From the NCBI GenBank assembly GCA_002716065.1, contig PAZE01000005.1, positions 12,744-45,811 of the forward strand: a stretch of DNA of 33,068 nt, in the 5' to 3' direction. The translations under genes and the position numbers were made by a program. Positions 9,248 to 18,198 of the stretch are shown here, piece by piece (position 1 is the first letter of the stretch; every line of letters begins with the position of its first letter). The DNA comes from Crocinitomicaceae bacterium. Its GTDB lineage: Bacteria; Bacteroidota; Bacteroidia; Flavobacteriales_D; Parvicellaceae. Under the pieces are notes generated by a model, which did no database searches, had not been told where the DNA came from, and saw nothing but the letters and a program-made list of their open reading frames with translations.

Positions 9248-9811
9248 ATGAAAACTTCTTATAAGCTAGGCTTAATCGGAGCTTTCCTTTACATCTTAGT
9301 TGAGTTGGTAATTTACTTTATTGGTTGGAACCACCACCCTTTAAAGCACTTAATTGCATTTGCAACCTCATCTCTTATACTATTAATCTCGATTACTTTT
9401 TCAATAGTTAAAGGTTATCAAGCAGCTAAACACACCTCACCTAGCTTTATTTTAGATTTAAAAAATGGTATTCAAACAGCTGCATTATATGCACTATTTG
9501 TTGCTCTTTTTTCATTTGTTTACTATAAATGGGTAGACGATTATGCAGAAATTAAAAAACAACAGCTTATTGAAATGGTAATGGATGAGCAAGCAATGAA
9601 AAATCTAGCAAACCAACAAATTGAAAATAATCCTGCTTACTATGATGGTAAATCTGCTGAAGATCTAATTGACATGCAGCAAGAAAACATAAATGCCAAT
9701 ATGAACCCATCAGTTATCTTCCCTTTTATTTTATTTACACAGCTTCTATTGGGAATGATTTACACATTTTTAATTATGGCTCTAAATAGACTATTACTAG
9801 CTAAGCTCTAA
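9248..9811 (+). CDS. DUF4199 family membrane protein
   Basis: A 187-residue inner-membrane protein with four hydrophobic segments (about residues 8-25, 37-57, 75-93 and 158-180). A longer soluble loop (about 95-155) is rich in Q, N, M and E. This layout matches the Bacteroidota DUF4199 family, whose function is unknown. It begins 15 bases after rho and is probably on the same transcript. Its stop overlaps the stop of the convergent mpl gene within the four bases CTAA (9808-9811). Confidence 0.75.
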   Translation: MKTSYKLGLIGAFLYILVELVIYFIGWNHHPLKHLIAFATSSLILLISITFSIVKGYQAAKHTSPSFILDLKNGIQTAALYALFVALFSFVYYKWVDDYAEIKKQQLIEMVMDEQAMKNLANQQIENNPAYYDGKSAEDLIDMQQENINANMNPSVIFPFILFTQLLLGMIYTFLIMALNRLLLAKL

Positions 9812-11166
9812 CCTAATAAATTTTGAGCAAGATTTTCAAAATCAATTCCATCGAAATTACCACTGCTCATCAAAAGTAAATTTGTATTATTCCAATTTAA
9901 TGAATAAAGTTCTTTAACCAACAAGTTAGAATCAGTGAAAACCTTTACATTTTGTGTGTCAAATGCGTTCAGTACATCTTTGCTAGAAATTTCATTTAAT
10001 TTCTTATGCCTAAGGGTTTCTGGATTAAAATATACAAAGGCCTTATCTGCATTTTCCATTGTACCCTTATACTGTTTTAAAAAAGTTGAATTTAAACTAC
10101 TAAAAGTGTGTAGCTCCATGCATGCAACCAAATTTCTTTCAGGAAACTGACTGCTTAGTGCTTTAGTGGTGGCTTTTAGTTTTGATGGTGAATGAGCAAA
10201 ATCTTTGTAAACAACTGAATGCTTAGTTTCCATAACTAGTTCCAATCTTTTTGATGCACCAGTAAAAGATTGGATGGCTTTATAAAATTGTTTTTTACCC
10301 AATCCTAGTTGTAAGCAAACTTGTAAAGCCCCATTTAAATTTTGAAGATTATGTTCACCAAAAACATGAATAGGATACTGTCTTTCTCCGTCAACTAAGT
10401 AAGTAGTTCCGTCAACTAAAATATGTTTATGAGTAGAATAACCAATTGCAGAAATCCCTTTTTTTAAGTTGTTTTTTATTTTTATAACATTCTCATCACC
10501 AGTAAAATAAATAAAATCACCTTTAGTATCTATTGAATTAGCAAATACTTCAAATTGCTCAACATAATTATCGAATGTTGGAAAAACATTGATGTGATCC
10601 CACGCTATTCCACTAATAAGACCTATGGTAGGTTGATACAAATGAAATTTTGGCCTTAAGTCTATAGGAGAAGATAAATATTCATCACCTTCTAAAACAG
10701 CAATCTCAGCTTCATCGGACAAACGAACCATACACTCAAAACCTTCTAATTGTGCTCCAACCATAAAATCATGAGTTATACCATTATATCTAAGAACATG
10801 CAATATCATACTAGTAATCGTAGTCTTTCCATGACTACCTCCAATAACTATCCGTTTTTTATGTTTTGTCTTTTCATATATAAATTCTGGATAAGAATAA
10901 ATTTTCAATCCCAAGCGCTGTGCTTTTAGTAGCTCTGGATTATCTTCTCTAGCGTGCATTCCTAAAATAACAGCATCAATATGCTCATGAATATTTTGCT
11001 CATTCCATCCAATTTTATGAGGGAGCAATCCATATTTCTGCAATCTACCTTTTGAAGGTTCAAAAATCTCATCATCAGAACCCGAAACAACATCTCCCAT
11101 TAAATGCATGGCAATAGCCAGATTATGCATGGCAGAACCTCCAATAGCGATAAAATGTACGTTCAT
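9808..11166 (-). CDS. mpl: UDP-N-acetylmuramate:tripeptide ligase, peptidoglycan recycling (Mpl-like)
   Basis: A 452-residue Mur ligase. The N-terminal Rossmann-like domain begins VHFIAIGGSAMHNLAIAM, as in MurC/Mpl. The ATP-binding P-loop is GGSHGKTT (109-116), and the central domain contains AVLEGDEY, HINVFPT and GASKRLE. Mpl attaches recovered L-Ala-gamma-D-Glu-meso-DAP to UDP-MurNAc in the cytoplasm, recycling cell-wall peptide. GGSAMHNLAIAM in place of MurC's GIGM(S/N)GIA pattern favours Mpl over MurC. A Bacteroidota MurC-like paralogue of other specificity remains possible. The gene is divergent from rarA with 122 bases between the starts; I see no TAnnTTTG on the minus strand there. Confidence 0.88.
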   Translation of the reverse strand: MNVHFIAIGGSAMHNLAIAMHLMGDVVSGSDDEIFEPSKGRLQKYGLLPHKIGWNEQNIHEHIDAVILGMHAREDNPELLKAQRLGLKIYSYPEFIYEKTKHKKRIVIGGSHGKTTITSMILHVLRYNGITHDFMVGAQLEGFECMVRLSDEAEIAVLEGDEYLSSPIDLRPKFHLYQPTIGLISGIAWDHINVFPTFDNYVEQFEVFANSIDTKGDFIYFTGDENVIKIKNNLKKGISAIGYSTHKHILVDGTTYLVDGERQYPIHVFGEHNLQNLNGALQVCLQLGLGKKQFYKAIQSFTGASKRLELVMETKHSVVYKDFAHSPSKLKATTKALSSQFPERNLVACMELHTFSSLNSTFLKQYKGTMENADKAFVYFNPETLRHKKLNEISSKDVLNAFDTQNVKVFTDSNLLVKELYSLNWNNTNLLLMSSGNFDGIDFENLAQNLLG

Positions 11167-11293
11167 AATTAAATTTTAAATTGAAAGTATAAGTTTACTT
11201 TTAAAAGCCATCTAAAATTAGAATTAGTTTTAAACACAATTAAATTGAAAAACACCCATTAGACAACATTCCAACTAAGCCCATTATTATGCT

Positions 11294-11301
11294 TATTTTT
11301 G
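11294..11301 (+). promoter_or_regulatory. Candidate -7 element just before the rarA start
   Basis: TATTTTTG matches TAnnTTTG and ends 5 bases before the ATG at 11307. It lies inside the extension that an upstream ATG at 11289 would give. If it is a promoter, the upstream ATG would not be on the transcript and the mRNA would be leaderless or nearly so. No well-spaced TTG is seen. Confidence 0.4.
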
Positions 11302-11306
11302 TTTAC

Positions 11307-12593
11307 ATGCTAAACACACCAAGCATACCATTAGCCGAACGTTTACGACCTAAAAACTTAGATGAATTTCTGGGTCAAAGTCATCTTGTTGGAAACAACG
11401 GTCCAATAAGAAAATGTGTTGAAACGGGAAGTATTCCTTCAATGATTTTTTGGGGGCCTCCAGGCGTGGGCAAAACAACTCTTGCGCAACTAATTTCACA
11501 AGAAACCAAACGTCCTTTTTACACACTATCTGCCATAAACTCAGGTGTAAAAGACATAAGAGCAATCATCCAAAAAGCAACTAGTGGAGGCATGTTTTCT
11601 TCAGGAAATCCTATTTTATTCATTGACGAAATTCACAGATTTAGTAAATCTCAACAAGATTCGTTACTTGGAGCAGTTGAAAAAGGCACCATTACACTAA
11701 TTGGTGCTACAACCGAGAACCCTTCATTTGAAGTAATCTCCGCATTACTTTCTAGATGTCAAGTATTTACACTAGAGCATCACTCCAAAAATGAACTCGA
11801 AAAAATTCTGCATTCAGCACTTAAAAAAGATGAATACATAAAATCTCTTACAATTAAAATAGAGGAAACTGAAGCCTTATTTCGAATATCATCTGGAGAC
11901 GCAAGAAAATTATTGAACACTTTTGAAATTGTAGTAAATAACATTCAAGATAAAACCAAGACAATAACTAACCAAATTGTCTTGGAAACCATTCAACAAA
12001 ACATTACTCTTTACGATAAAAACGGAGAATTACATTACGATATAATTTCCGCATTCATTAAATCCATAAGAGGAAGCGATCCAAATGCAGCAGTATATTG
12101 GCTAGCAAGAATGATTGAAGGTGGAGAAGATCCTAAATTAATTGCTAGAAGACTTATAATTCTTGCTTCAGAAGATATAGGGCTTGCCAATCCCACAGCT
12201 TTAATTATGGCCAACAACTGCTTTAGTGCTGTTGAAAAAATCGGATGGCCAGAAAGCAGAATTATTCTCTCACAATGCACCATCTATCTAAGCTGCAGTG
12301 AAAAGAGCAACTCTTCCTATTTAGCCATTAACAAGGCACAACAAGCCGTTTCATCAGAAAAAAATCTAAGCATTCCTCTTCATCTAAGAAACGCTCCAAC
12401 AAAGCTCATGAAAGATTTAAATTACGGATCTGATTACAGATACACTCATGATTACAAAGATCAAGCACATCTAAAAGAATTCCTTCCAGACCAGATAAAA
12501 GATACAACATTCTTTGTTCCATCAAATAACAAAAGAGAATTATCGTTTAAACAATACCTAAATAAAATTTGGAAAGGAAAATATAATTATTAA
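11307..12593 (+). CDS. rarA: Replication-associated recombination protein A (AAA+ ATPase)
   Basis: RarA/MgsA is a clamp-loader-like AAA+ ATPase acting at stalled replication forks. The protein shows LAERLRPKNLDEFLGQ, the typical start of the fold, Walker A GPPGVGKTT (about 50-58), Walker B LFIDEIHRF (about 103-111), a sensor-1 segment IGATTENPSF, and the C-terminal family part including GSDPNAAVYWLARMIEGGEDP and ASEDIGLA. I chose the ATG at 11307 (MLNTPSIPLAERL, 429 residues). The frame also allows an ATG at 11289, but its six extra residues are hydrophobic and unlike the family, and a -7-like element overlaps them. The next gene follows after 41 bases on the same strand. Confidence 0.95.
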   Translation: MLNTPSIPLAERLRPKNLDEFLGQSHLVGNNGPIRKCVETGSIPSMIFWGPPGVGKTTLAQLISQETKRPFYTLSAINSGVKDIRAIIQKATSGGMFSSGNPILFIDEIHRFSKSQQDSLLGAVEKGTITLIGATTENPSFEVISALLSRCQVFTLEHHSKNELEKILHSALKKDEYIKSLTIKIEETEALFRISSGDARKLLNTFEIVVNNIQDKTKTITNQIVLETIQQNITLYDKNGELHYDIISAFIKSIRGSDPNAAVYWLARMIEGGEDPKLIARRLIILASEDIGLANPTALIMANNCFSAVEKIGWPESRIILSQCTIYLSCSEKSNSSYLAINKAQQAVSSEKNLSIPLHLRNAPTKLMKDLNYGSDYRYTHDYKDQAHLKEFLPDQIKDTTFFVPSNNKRELSFKQYLNKIWKGKYNY

Positions 12594-12634
12594 TAATTAA
12601 CTTTATAAAAGCTTAAACAACAACAACTTAACAA

Positions 12635-13900
12635 ATGGAAACCTATGTAATGACATTAAAATTTGCAATGATTTTCTTTTTTGTAATGATTGCAGGTGAA
12701 TGGGTTATTTGTTATTACACCAAAAAAAACTACATCTCTGCATTTGACACCATTTCTGGAATAAGCTCAGGAATGACCAATAACATTAAAAGCATCTTTA
12801 AATTAAGTATTGTTATCATTAGCTATGATTGGATGGTAGAAAATTTTGCAATTTTCAACATTAATTCTTCCTTTTGGTTGTATGTTTTAGCCTTTGTCGG
12901 AACAGACTTTGCCTACTATTGGAATCACCGTTGGAATCATGAAATTAACCTCATGTGGAATAGGCATATTATTCATCACAGCAGTGAAGAATTCAATCTT
13001 TCTTGTGCGTTAAGGCAATCCATATCTGGTATTATACAAGTTTACTTTTTTCTTTATATTCCTTTAGCCATTATCGGAATACCTTCTCAGGTAATGAATA
13101 TTATTTTACCTGTTCACCTATTTGCTCAATTTTGGTACCATACAAGGTTGATTGGCAAAATGGGATTTTTAGAAAAGATTATTGTAACCCCCTCACATCA
13201 TAGAGTTCATCATGCTATTAACGATGAATATTTAGATAAAAATTATGCCTCCATATTTATCATTTGGGACAAATTATTTGGCACCTTTCAAGAAGAGTTG
13301 GAAAATGTTCCTGCAGTTTATGGCGTTAAAAAACCTGTAAAAACATGGAACCCATTACTGATCAACTTCATGCATCTTGTGCTATTATTTAAGGATGCTT
13401 ACAGAACACAAAATTGGAAAGATAAAATAAAAGTATTTTACAAAAGAACTGGTTGGAGACCTGATGATGTTGCTAAAAACCACCCCATTAACATTACAGA
13501 AAACCCATATACTCAAGTTAAATACAAAACCTCTTCAACACCTTTTCTTACTTCCTGGTCTTTCTTTCAATTAATTCTGCACTTTGCTATCCAATACCAC
13601 ATCATAGACCTTCTGCCAAAATTTCAATATCATCAGCTCATCTTTTATGCCATTTTTTGTCTTATCTCTATTTTTAGCTACACTTCATTAATGGACAGGC
13701 ATTGGCTAGCTATTCCTCTTGAAATAATCAAACTTTTTATAGGTTTATACATAGTAAATTACATAGATGGAATTTTACAACTTTCGCAAACCATCAGCAT
13801 TTCAAATTTCGCTGTTTATATATACTTTATTTTATCATTTTTGATCACAACTTATTATACGGTTATTTTAAAGCCATCACCTAAATTGGCAATGAATTAA
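12635..13900 (+). CDS. Sterol desaturase/fatty acid hydroxylase family, alkylglycerol monooxygenase-like
   Basis: A 421-residue polytopic membrane di-iron hydroxylase. The histidine clusters are complete: HRWNH (H98, H102), HIIHH (H111, H114, H115), H161 and H169 in the HLFAQFWYHT stretch, and HHRVHH (H188, H189, H192, H193). The segment TPSHHRVHH followed by DKNYASIFIIWDKLFGTF closely resembles animal TMEM195/alkylglycerol monooxygenase. Like that protein it has additional C-terminal membrane segments (about 305-420), which the short bacterial sterol-desaturase proteins lack. A role in cleaving or hydroxylating ether or other lipids is plausible; substrate and electron donor are unknown. It may share a transcript with rarA (41-base gap) but no functional link is obvious. 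Confidence 0.88.
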   Translation: METYVMTLKFAMIFFFVMIAGEWVICYYTKKNYISAFDTISGISSGMTNNIKSIFKLSIVIISYDWMVENFAIFNINSSFWLYVLAFVGTDFAYYWNHRWNHEINLMWNRHIIHHSSEEFNLSCALRQSISGIIQVYFFLYIPLAIIGIPSQVMNIILPVHLFAQFWYHTRLIGKMGFLEKIIVTPSHHRVHHAINDEYLDKNYASIFIIWDKLFGTFQEELENVPAVYGVKKPVKTWNPLLINFMHLVLLFKDAYRTQNWKDKIKVFYKRTGWRPDDVAKNHPINITENPYTQVKYKTSSTPFLTSWSFFQLILHFAIQYHIIDLLPKFQYHQLIFYAIFCLISIFSYTSLMDRHWLAIPLEIIKLFIGLYIVNYIDGILQLSQTISISNFAVYIYFILSFLITTYYTVILKPSPKLAMN

Positions 13901-13981
13901 TTTTTTGGACACCTGAACCTCTACAACAAGAGTCTTTACCACTAACGGCTAAAAACTTTAGACAAATCTTTATTTTTAATT

Positions 13982-13989
13982 TACTTTTG
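13982..13989 (+). promoter_or_regulatory. Candidate -7 element for the secreted trio
   Basis: TACTTTTG matches TAnnTTTG and ends 5 bases before the ATG at 13995, so the transcript would be leaderless or nearly so. The 94-base gap before it has no clear terminator for the preceding gene and no well-placed TTG. Confidence 0.4.
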
Positions 13990-13994
13990 AATAA

Positions 13995-15563
13995 ATGGCT
14001 AAAAGACTATTCATTTTAATTCTTATCGCTGCTTTGTTTAAAGGCTGTACTAAAAATCGCAAGCCTATTCAATGGAATGCCAACTACTCTATTCCTGTTG
14101 CCCATGGATCATTAGGAATCAACAACCTTGTTGCCGACAGTATACTTTCTACCAATCCCAACTCTTCTTTATCCATACATTACAAAAGAAATTTATACCA
14201 ATTAAATCTGGACAGCCTTATTGATCTGCCCGACAATCAGCTTACTGACACCTTTGCTCTGCCTTTTCCCATCGGAATTGATTTTAACCCAGGACAAACA
14301 TTCATCAACCAACCAGAAGAACAATTATTTGATATTAACTCCATTGAACTTAAAGAATTTGAAATTGAGTCTGCTGTTCTTAGTTACTCTATTAAAAGCA
14401 CTATTGAGGGTGAAATTATTTACGATTACACTGTAAATTCAGCAATTGACCAAAATGGCAATCCATTTTCTATTTCAATTACTGTACCTGCAGCTCAAAA
14501 TGGCATCCTAAGCACTGTAAGTGGGACCATACAAATTCCTCAAACAACTTGGAATCTTCAAGGATTATCAACTGGGGAAGTAAATACGCTATTAACAACT
14601 ATTAATGTTAAAGTATCCAATTCTAATTCAGGTGCAGTAAATGTTTCAAATCTTGACACTATATATATTGAAAATCAAATCGAATCTATTTCTCCAATTA
14701 GTGCCACAGGCTACTTTGGTCAACAACAAATTCAAGTAGGTCCAGATACCACTTCAATAGATTTTTTAAACAAGATAGTTTCAGGAGCTATTCATACGAA
14801 TGATATTGATTTAAATCTAGATCTTGAAAATGGTGTTGGAACTGATTTTAAACTTATAATTAACGAACTATCCTCAATTAGAAACAACACAGGTGTTAAT
14901 TTATCGCACTCCATTATTGGTCAATCACAAAACATTAATAGAGCTTACTTAGTTGGAAACAGTGTAGTACCATCTTTTTTCACAAGTACTATCAACTCTT
15001 CAAATAGCAATCTTAATTCTTTCATAGAAAACCTACCAACTTCTTTTGGTTATGATATAGACATAGAACTTAATCCTTTAGGAAATATCTCTGGACACAA
15101 TGACTTTATTTCAAAAAACCACCCTCTATCTATAGATGTTGACCTTGTTACACCATTTTCATTTGCATTAGATCAACTCACATTAAGAGACACTATTGAG
15201 CTTTCTATTGTCGACACCAATGGAATAAATAGCGGAACATTATATATGGAGATAACCAATGGATTTCCTTTATCTGCAGAAATTAGCATTTTCCCCTTAA
15301 ACTCTACCAATCAATTGTTAATACCAGAATTAATTCCTAGTGCAATTATTAACTCCAACAACATTGTAACAGATTCAATAACAACAACTCACAGCTTAAC
15401 TCTTTCAGAAAACACCATAAATAATATTAAAAACTCAAAACAAATAATAGTAGAGGTTGTTTTTAATACCCCCGCAGGAAATTCACCAATTGATTTTTAC
15501 GACAATTATAAAATTGATTTTAAAATAAGTGCAGATTTTAACGCTACAGTAACAATACCATGA
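13995..15563 (+). CDS. Probable lipoprotein of unknown function, beta-rich
   Basis: Not recognised as a named family. The first 18 residues form a signal peptide ending in FKGC (C18), a loose lipobox, so the 522-residue protein is probably anchored in the outer membrane. The mature part is rich in S, T, N, I and short alternating strands with many DTI/DSI units, consistent with tandem beta-sandwich domains; no catalytic motif was found. It overlaps the next gene by 4 bases (ATGA), and that one overlaps a third in the same way, so the three are translated as a unit. It may bind or assemble with the barrel-like product of the second gene. This is inference from order only. Confidence 0.78.
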   Translation: MAKRLFILILIAALFKGCTKNRKPIQWNANYSIPVAHGSLGINNLVADSILSTNPNSSLSIHYKRNLYQLNLDSLIDLPDNQLTDTFALPFPIGIDFNPGQTFINQPEEQLFDINSIELKEFEIESAVLSYSIKSTIEGEIIYDYTVNSAIDQNGNPFSISITVPAAQNGILSTVSGTIQIPQTTWNLQGLSTGEVNTLLTTINVKVSNSNSGAVNVSNLDTIYIENQIESISPISATGYFGQQQIQVGPDTTSIDFLNKIVSGAIHTNDIDLNLDLENGVGTDFKLIINELSSIRNNTGVNLSHSIIGQSQNINRAYLVGNSVVPSFFTSTINSSNSNLNSFIENLPTSFGYDIDIELNPLGNISGHNDFISKNHPLSIDVDLVTPFSFALDQLTLRDTIELSIVDTNGINSGTLYMEITNGFPLSAEISIFPLNSTNQLLIPELIPSAIINSNNIVTDSITTTHSLTLSENTINNIKNSKQIIVEVVFNTPAGNSPIDFYDNYKIDFKISADFNATVTIP

Positions 15564-16771
15564 GAATTTTAAGTTTATACATATTACTTCTTGTGCCTAC
15601 TCTAAGCTACACTCAGCTACTTAACAATTCCAGTTTATATTTTCTAGACAGTGCAACACAAATCATCAATATTCAAGGGCAGAGTTACTTAGGATCCACT
15701 CATCTTCCATTAAATTTTGCTAAAATATTTTACACAGGAGGCTTTATTGATGACAATATGATTAACAAAGCCAATTCAGGATTATCCAATTTAAACAGGA
15801 CTGGATACGAAAGCAGTTTTAACATTACCTATCTTAATTACCGACCTTCAATATTAAAAAAATATGGCTACTATTTAAACATCTCTGCTCTTTTTTCCGG
15901 AGGTGCCGAATATACAGATGACTTTTTTAGAGGTGTTTTTCAAGGAAACACTTCTTATAAAGGAGAATACATTAACCTACAACAAAGTGGATTTCACACA
16001 AGGTCCTATCGTTCAATTGAAAGTGGAATAATAACTAAAAAATTTAAAGTTGGATTGTGCTACACTAATATTCAATCAGAAATAAATTCTCAAATCTATG
16101 AAGGTGGAATAGACATCTCTCCAAATGCAACTCAAATTCAAGGCAATTTTAACGGATATGCAACTTCATCAAATAACTCCTCTAATTTTCCAACTAACAA
16201 TTGGGGATTAACAATAAATTTTGAAATCACTAATAAAATAAACAGGTTGGACAGCAGCTCAAACGCAAGAATAATAGCCGGAATCAATGGATTTGGCATT
16301 CAAAAGCTATCCAATAGCTCATACTTGTATTTAGATACCACCATCTCATACACTGGAATACCAGTCTATGAAATTTCCGATTTCAATACTCCTTTTCTAC
16401 CTAATTACAACATTGACTCTCTTTCAAGAATATCTACTCAAATAAACGCATTTCCGTTTGAACTTTATGTACATAAAGTTGGAGGCAAAAAAACAGCTAA
16501 ACTTCACTCTTGTTACGGACTAAGGTACCGCTCCAACAGTAACTACAGTGTTCTTATATATGCAGGAGGTGAATATCATTTTAAAAATCATTTTACTCTT
16601 GGCTCTATTATTTCTTATGGAGGATATTCTGGAGTTAATAATGGACTATACATTAGATACCAATCAAAAAAAATCATTTCATCAATAAACACCAACAACC
16701 TTGTTGGAATATTCTGGAACCAAAGCAAAGCAATTGGACTAAACCTATCTTTAAGCTATCTTATTCAATGA
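15560..16771 (+). CDS. Probable outer-membrane beta-barrel protein, possibly DUF5723-like
   Basis: A 403-residue protein with a signal peptide (residues 1-18, ending LSYTQ), followed by alternating polar/aromatic strands with frequent glycine and tyrosine turns (for example YYLNISALFSGGAEY and YGLRYRSNSNYSVLIYAGG). The predicted pattern is an outer-membrane beta-barrel. Length, signal peptide and composition recall Bacteroidota DUF5723 proteins, but I cannot confirm that. The start overlaps the preceding lipoprotein stop by 4 bases, and its stop overlaps the following T9SS protein start by 4 bases. Position between a lipoprotein and a secreted repeat protein suggests a surface assembly, by analogy to other Bacteroidota envelope operons. 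Confidence 0.7.
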   Translation: MRILSLYILLLVPTLSYTQLLNNSSLYFLDSATQIINIQGQSYLGSTHLPLNFAKIFYTGGFIDDNMINKANSGLSNLNRTGYESSFNITYLNYRPSILKKYGYYLNISALFSGGAEYTDDFFRGVFQGNTSYKGEYINLQQSGFHTRSYRSIESGIITKKFKVGLCYTNIQSEINSQIYEGGIDISPNATQIQGNFNGYATSSNNSSNFPTNNWGLTINFEITNKINRLDSSSNARIIAGINGFGIQKLSNSSYLYLDTTISYTGIPVYEISDFNTPFLPNYNIDSLSRISTQINAFPFELYVHKVGGKKTAKLHSCYGLRYRSNSNYSVLIYAGGEYHFKNHFTLGSIISYGGYSGVNNGLYIRYQSKKIISSINTNNLVGIFWNQSKAIGLNLSLSYLIQ

Positions 16772-18198
16772 AAAGTTTCTTACTACATATCTTGTTTTTC
16801 TTTCCACTTATTTTCAATGGACAAATTAGCTTCTTTAAATCTTTTGGAGGATCTGGAAATGATTTTGGTGAGGCTGTAGTTGCCACTTCCGACACTTGCT
16901 ATGTAGCAATTGGAGCAAGTGAAAGTTTTGGAAATGGAGCTACAGATTTATATGTATTTAAAGTTGATTCTCTTGGAAACTACATTTGGTCTAAAACTTT
17001 TGGTGGCCCCAATATTGACTATGGAACTGATCTTGTAGAGCTTAATGATGGTAGCTTTATTCTCACTGGCTACTCGAATAGCTTCTCTAGTGGATATAAT
17101 CTTTTTGTGGTTAAAATCCAAAATAACGGCACTCACATTTGGACCAACACTTTTGGAGGAGATGATTGGGATTTTTCCTATGCTGCATACGAAACCATTC
17201 ATTCTAGTTCTGGTGTTGTATTAGCAGGAGAAACCTACAGCTATGGAAATGGAAATGGAGATGCGTTTTTAGTAAAAATAGACCCCAATGGAGACACCTT
17301 GTGGACCAAAACTTTTGGAGGAGCACAAAACGACCATTTTAATGACGTAATTGAAGATAAAAACGGGAATTTAATTTGTATTGGAACCACATCAAGTGAC
17401 ACTTTTTATGGTGATAGTGATTTATGGATAGTTAAAACAGATAGCCTTGGAAATCAGTTATGGGACTATGTTTGGTCAGATACTTTAGATGATCAAGGCA
17501 AAACCATATGTCTAGCAAAAGACGGAAACTATTATTTTGCAGGAAACAATCAACAGACAAATAGAATGTCTCCCTACTATGCCTGTATCGATACGTTAGG
17601 TAATCTTGTTTTCGAACAAAACCTTTTAGGCACTCTTGATGATTTTAGCGCTTCAATTGTACGACACAACGATTCAACAACTTATACATTTATTGGTAAC
17701 ACCTATTCTTTTGGGGCCAATAATTCAACAACTGATGTACTGTATTCACAAATTTATGTCACCTTTACAATAGGCCCACTTTTAGGAACTTCAGGAACAG
17801 CATCCCACGAATGGGTGAATGGTGCAGACACCACTGCAGATCACTCCATAGTTATTGTTGGCACAACAGATGGAACTATTAATGGTCAAAACAGTGCTTT
17901 TCTTATGAAAAAAGATCAAAACTATTATTCCCCCTCCTATTCCGAGGAGTTGGATTTAGCTATTTCACAAAACACCAGCTCAAAATTTTCCATTTATCCC
18001 AATCCAGTATTATCTCAAATACATCTCTCAAATAACAAAAACATAAGCACACTATTTATATACGACATTAATGGGAAACTGCTAATGACCATAAATCCAA
18101 CTGGAAACAGTGTTAATTTAGAAAAACTTAAATCAGGAATTTATTTTATTAAAACCAATTTAAGTAATGTAACTTCTCTAAAATTCATTAAGCTTTAA
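16768..18198 (+). CDS. T9SS type A sorting-domain protein with beta-propeller-like repeats
   Basis: A 476-residue secreted protein with a signal peptide (about 1-19, ending NGQ). It has at least four repeats of about 50 residues (about 20-240), each built as W.KTFGG....D, a strand pair, D/N-G-.-.-.-.-.-G, then VVKID..G, the pattern of tandem blade-type repeats. The C-terminal 75 residues start FSIYPNP and end with LKSGIYFIKT and a lysine-containing last strand, the type A T9SS sorting domain. Export through T9SS with surface attachment is therefore likely. No enzymatic motif is seen. It is third in the coupled trio and overlaps the convergent FkbM gene by 11 bases. Confidence 0.87.
   Translation: MKSFLLHILFFFPLIFNGQISFFKSFGGSGNDFGEAVVATSDTCYVAIGASESFGNGATDLYVFKVDSLGNYIWSKTFGGPNIDYGTDLVELNDGSFILTGYSNSFSSGYNLFVVKIQNNGTHIWTNTFGGDDWDFSYAAYETIHSSSGVVLAGETYSYGNGNGDAFLVKIDPNGDTLWTKTFGGAQNDHFNDVIEDKNGNLICIGTTSSDTFYGDSDLWIVKTDSLGNQLWDYVWSDTLDDQGKTICLAKDGNYYFAGNNQQTNRMSPYYACIDTLGNLVFEQNLLGTLDDFSASIVRHNDSTTYTFIGNTYSFGANNSTTDVLYSQIYVTFTIGPLLGTSGTASHEWVNGADTTADHSIVIVGTTDGTINGQNSAFLMKKDQNYYSPSYSEELDLAISQNTSSKFSIYPNPVLSQIHLSNNKNISTLFIYDINGKLLMTINPTGNSVNLEKLKSGIYFIKTNLSNVTSLKFIKL

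Noticed and set aside
11184-11201. Small dyad AAAGTA/TACTTT between mpl and rarA
   Set aside because: Six base pairs in AT-rich DNA are expected by chance, and it is not placed relative to any promoter.
11289-11306. Upstream ATG for rarA
   Set aside because: The six added residues are unlike the family, and a TAnnTTTG element overlaps them; the ATG at 11307 gives the expected N-terminus.
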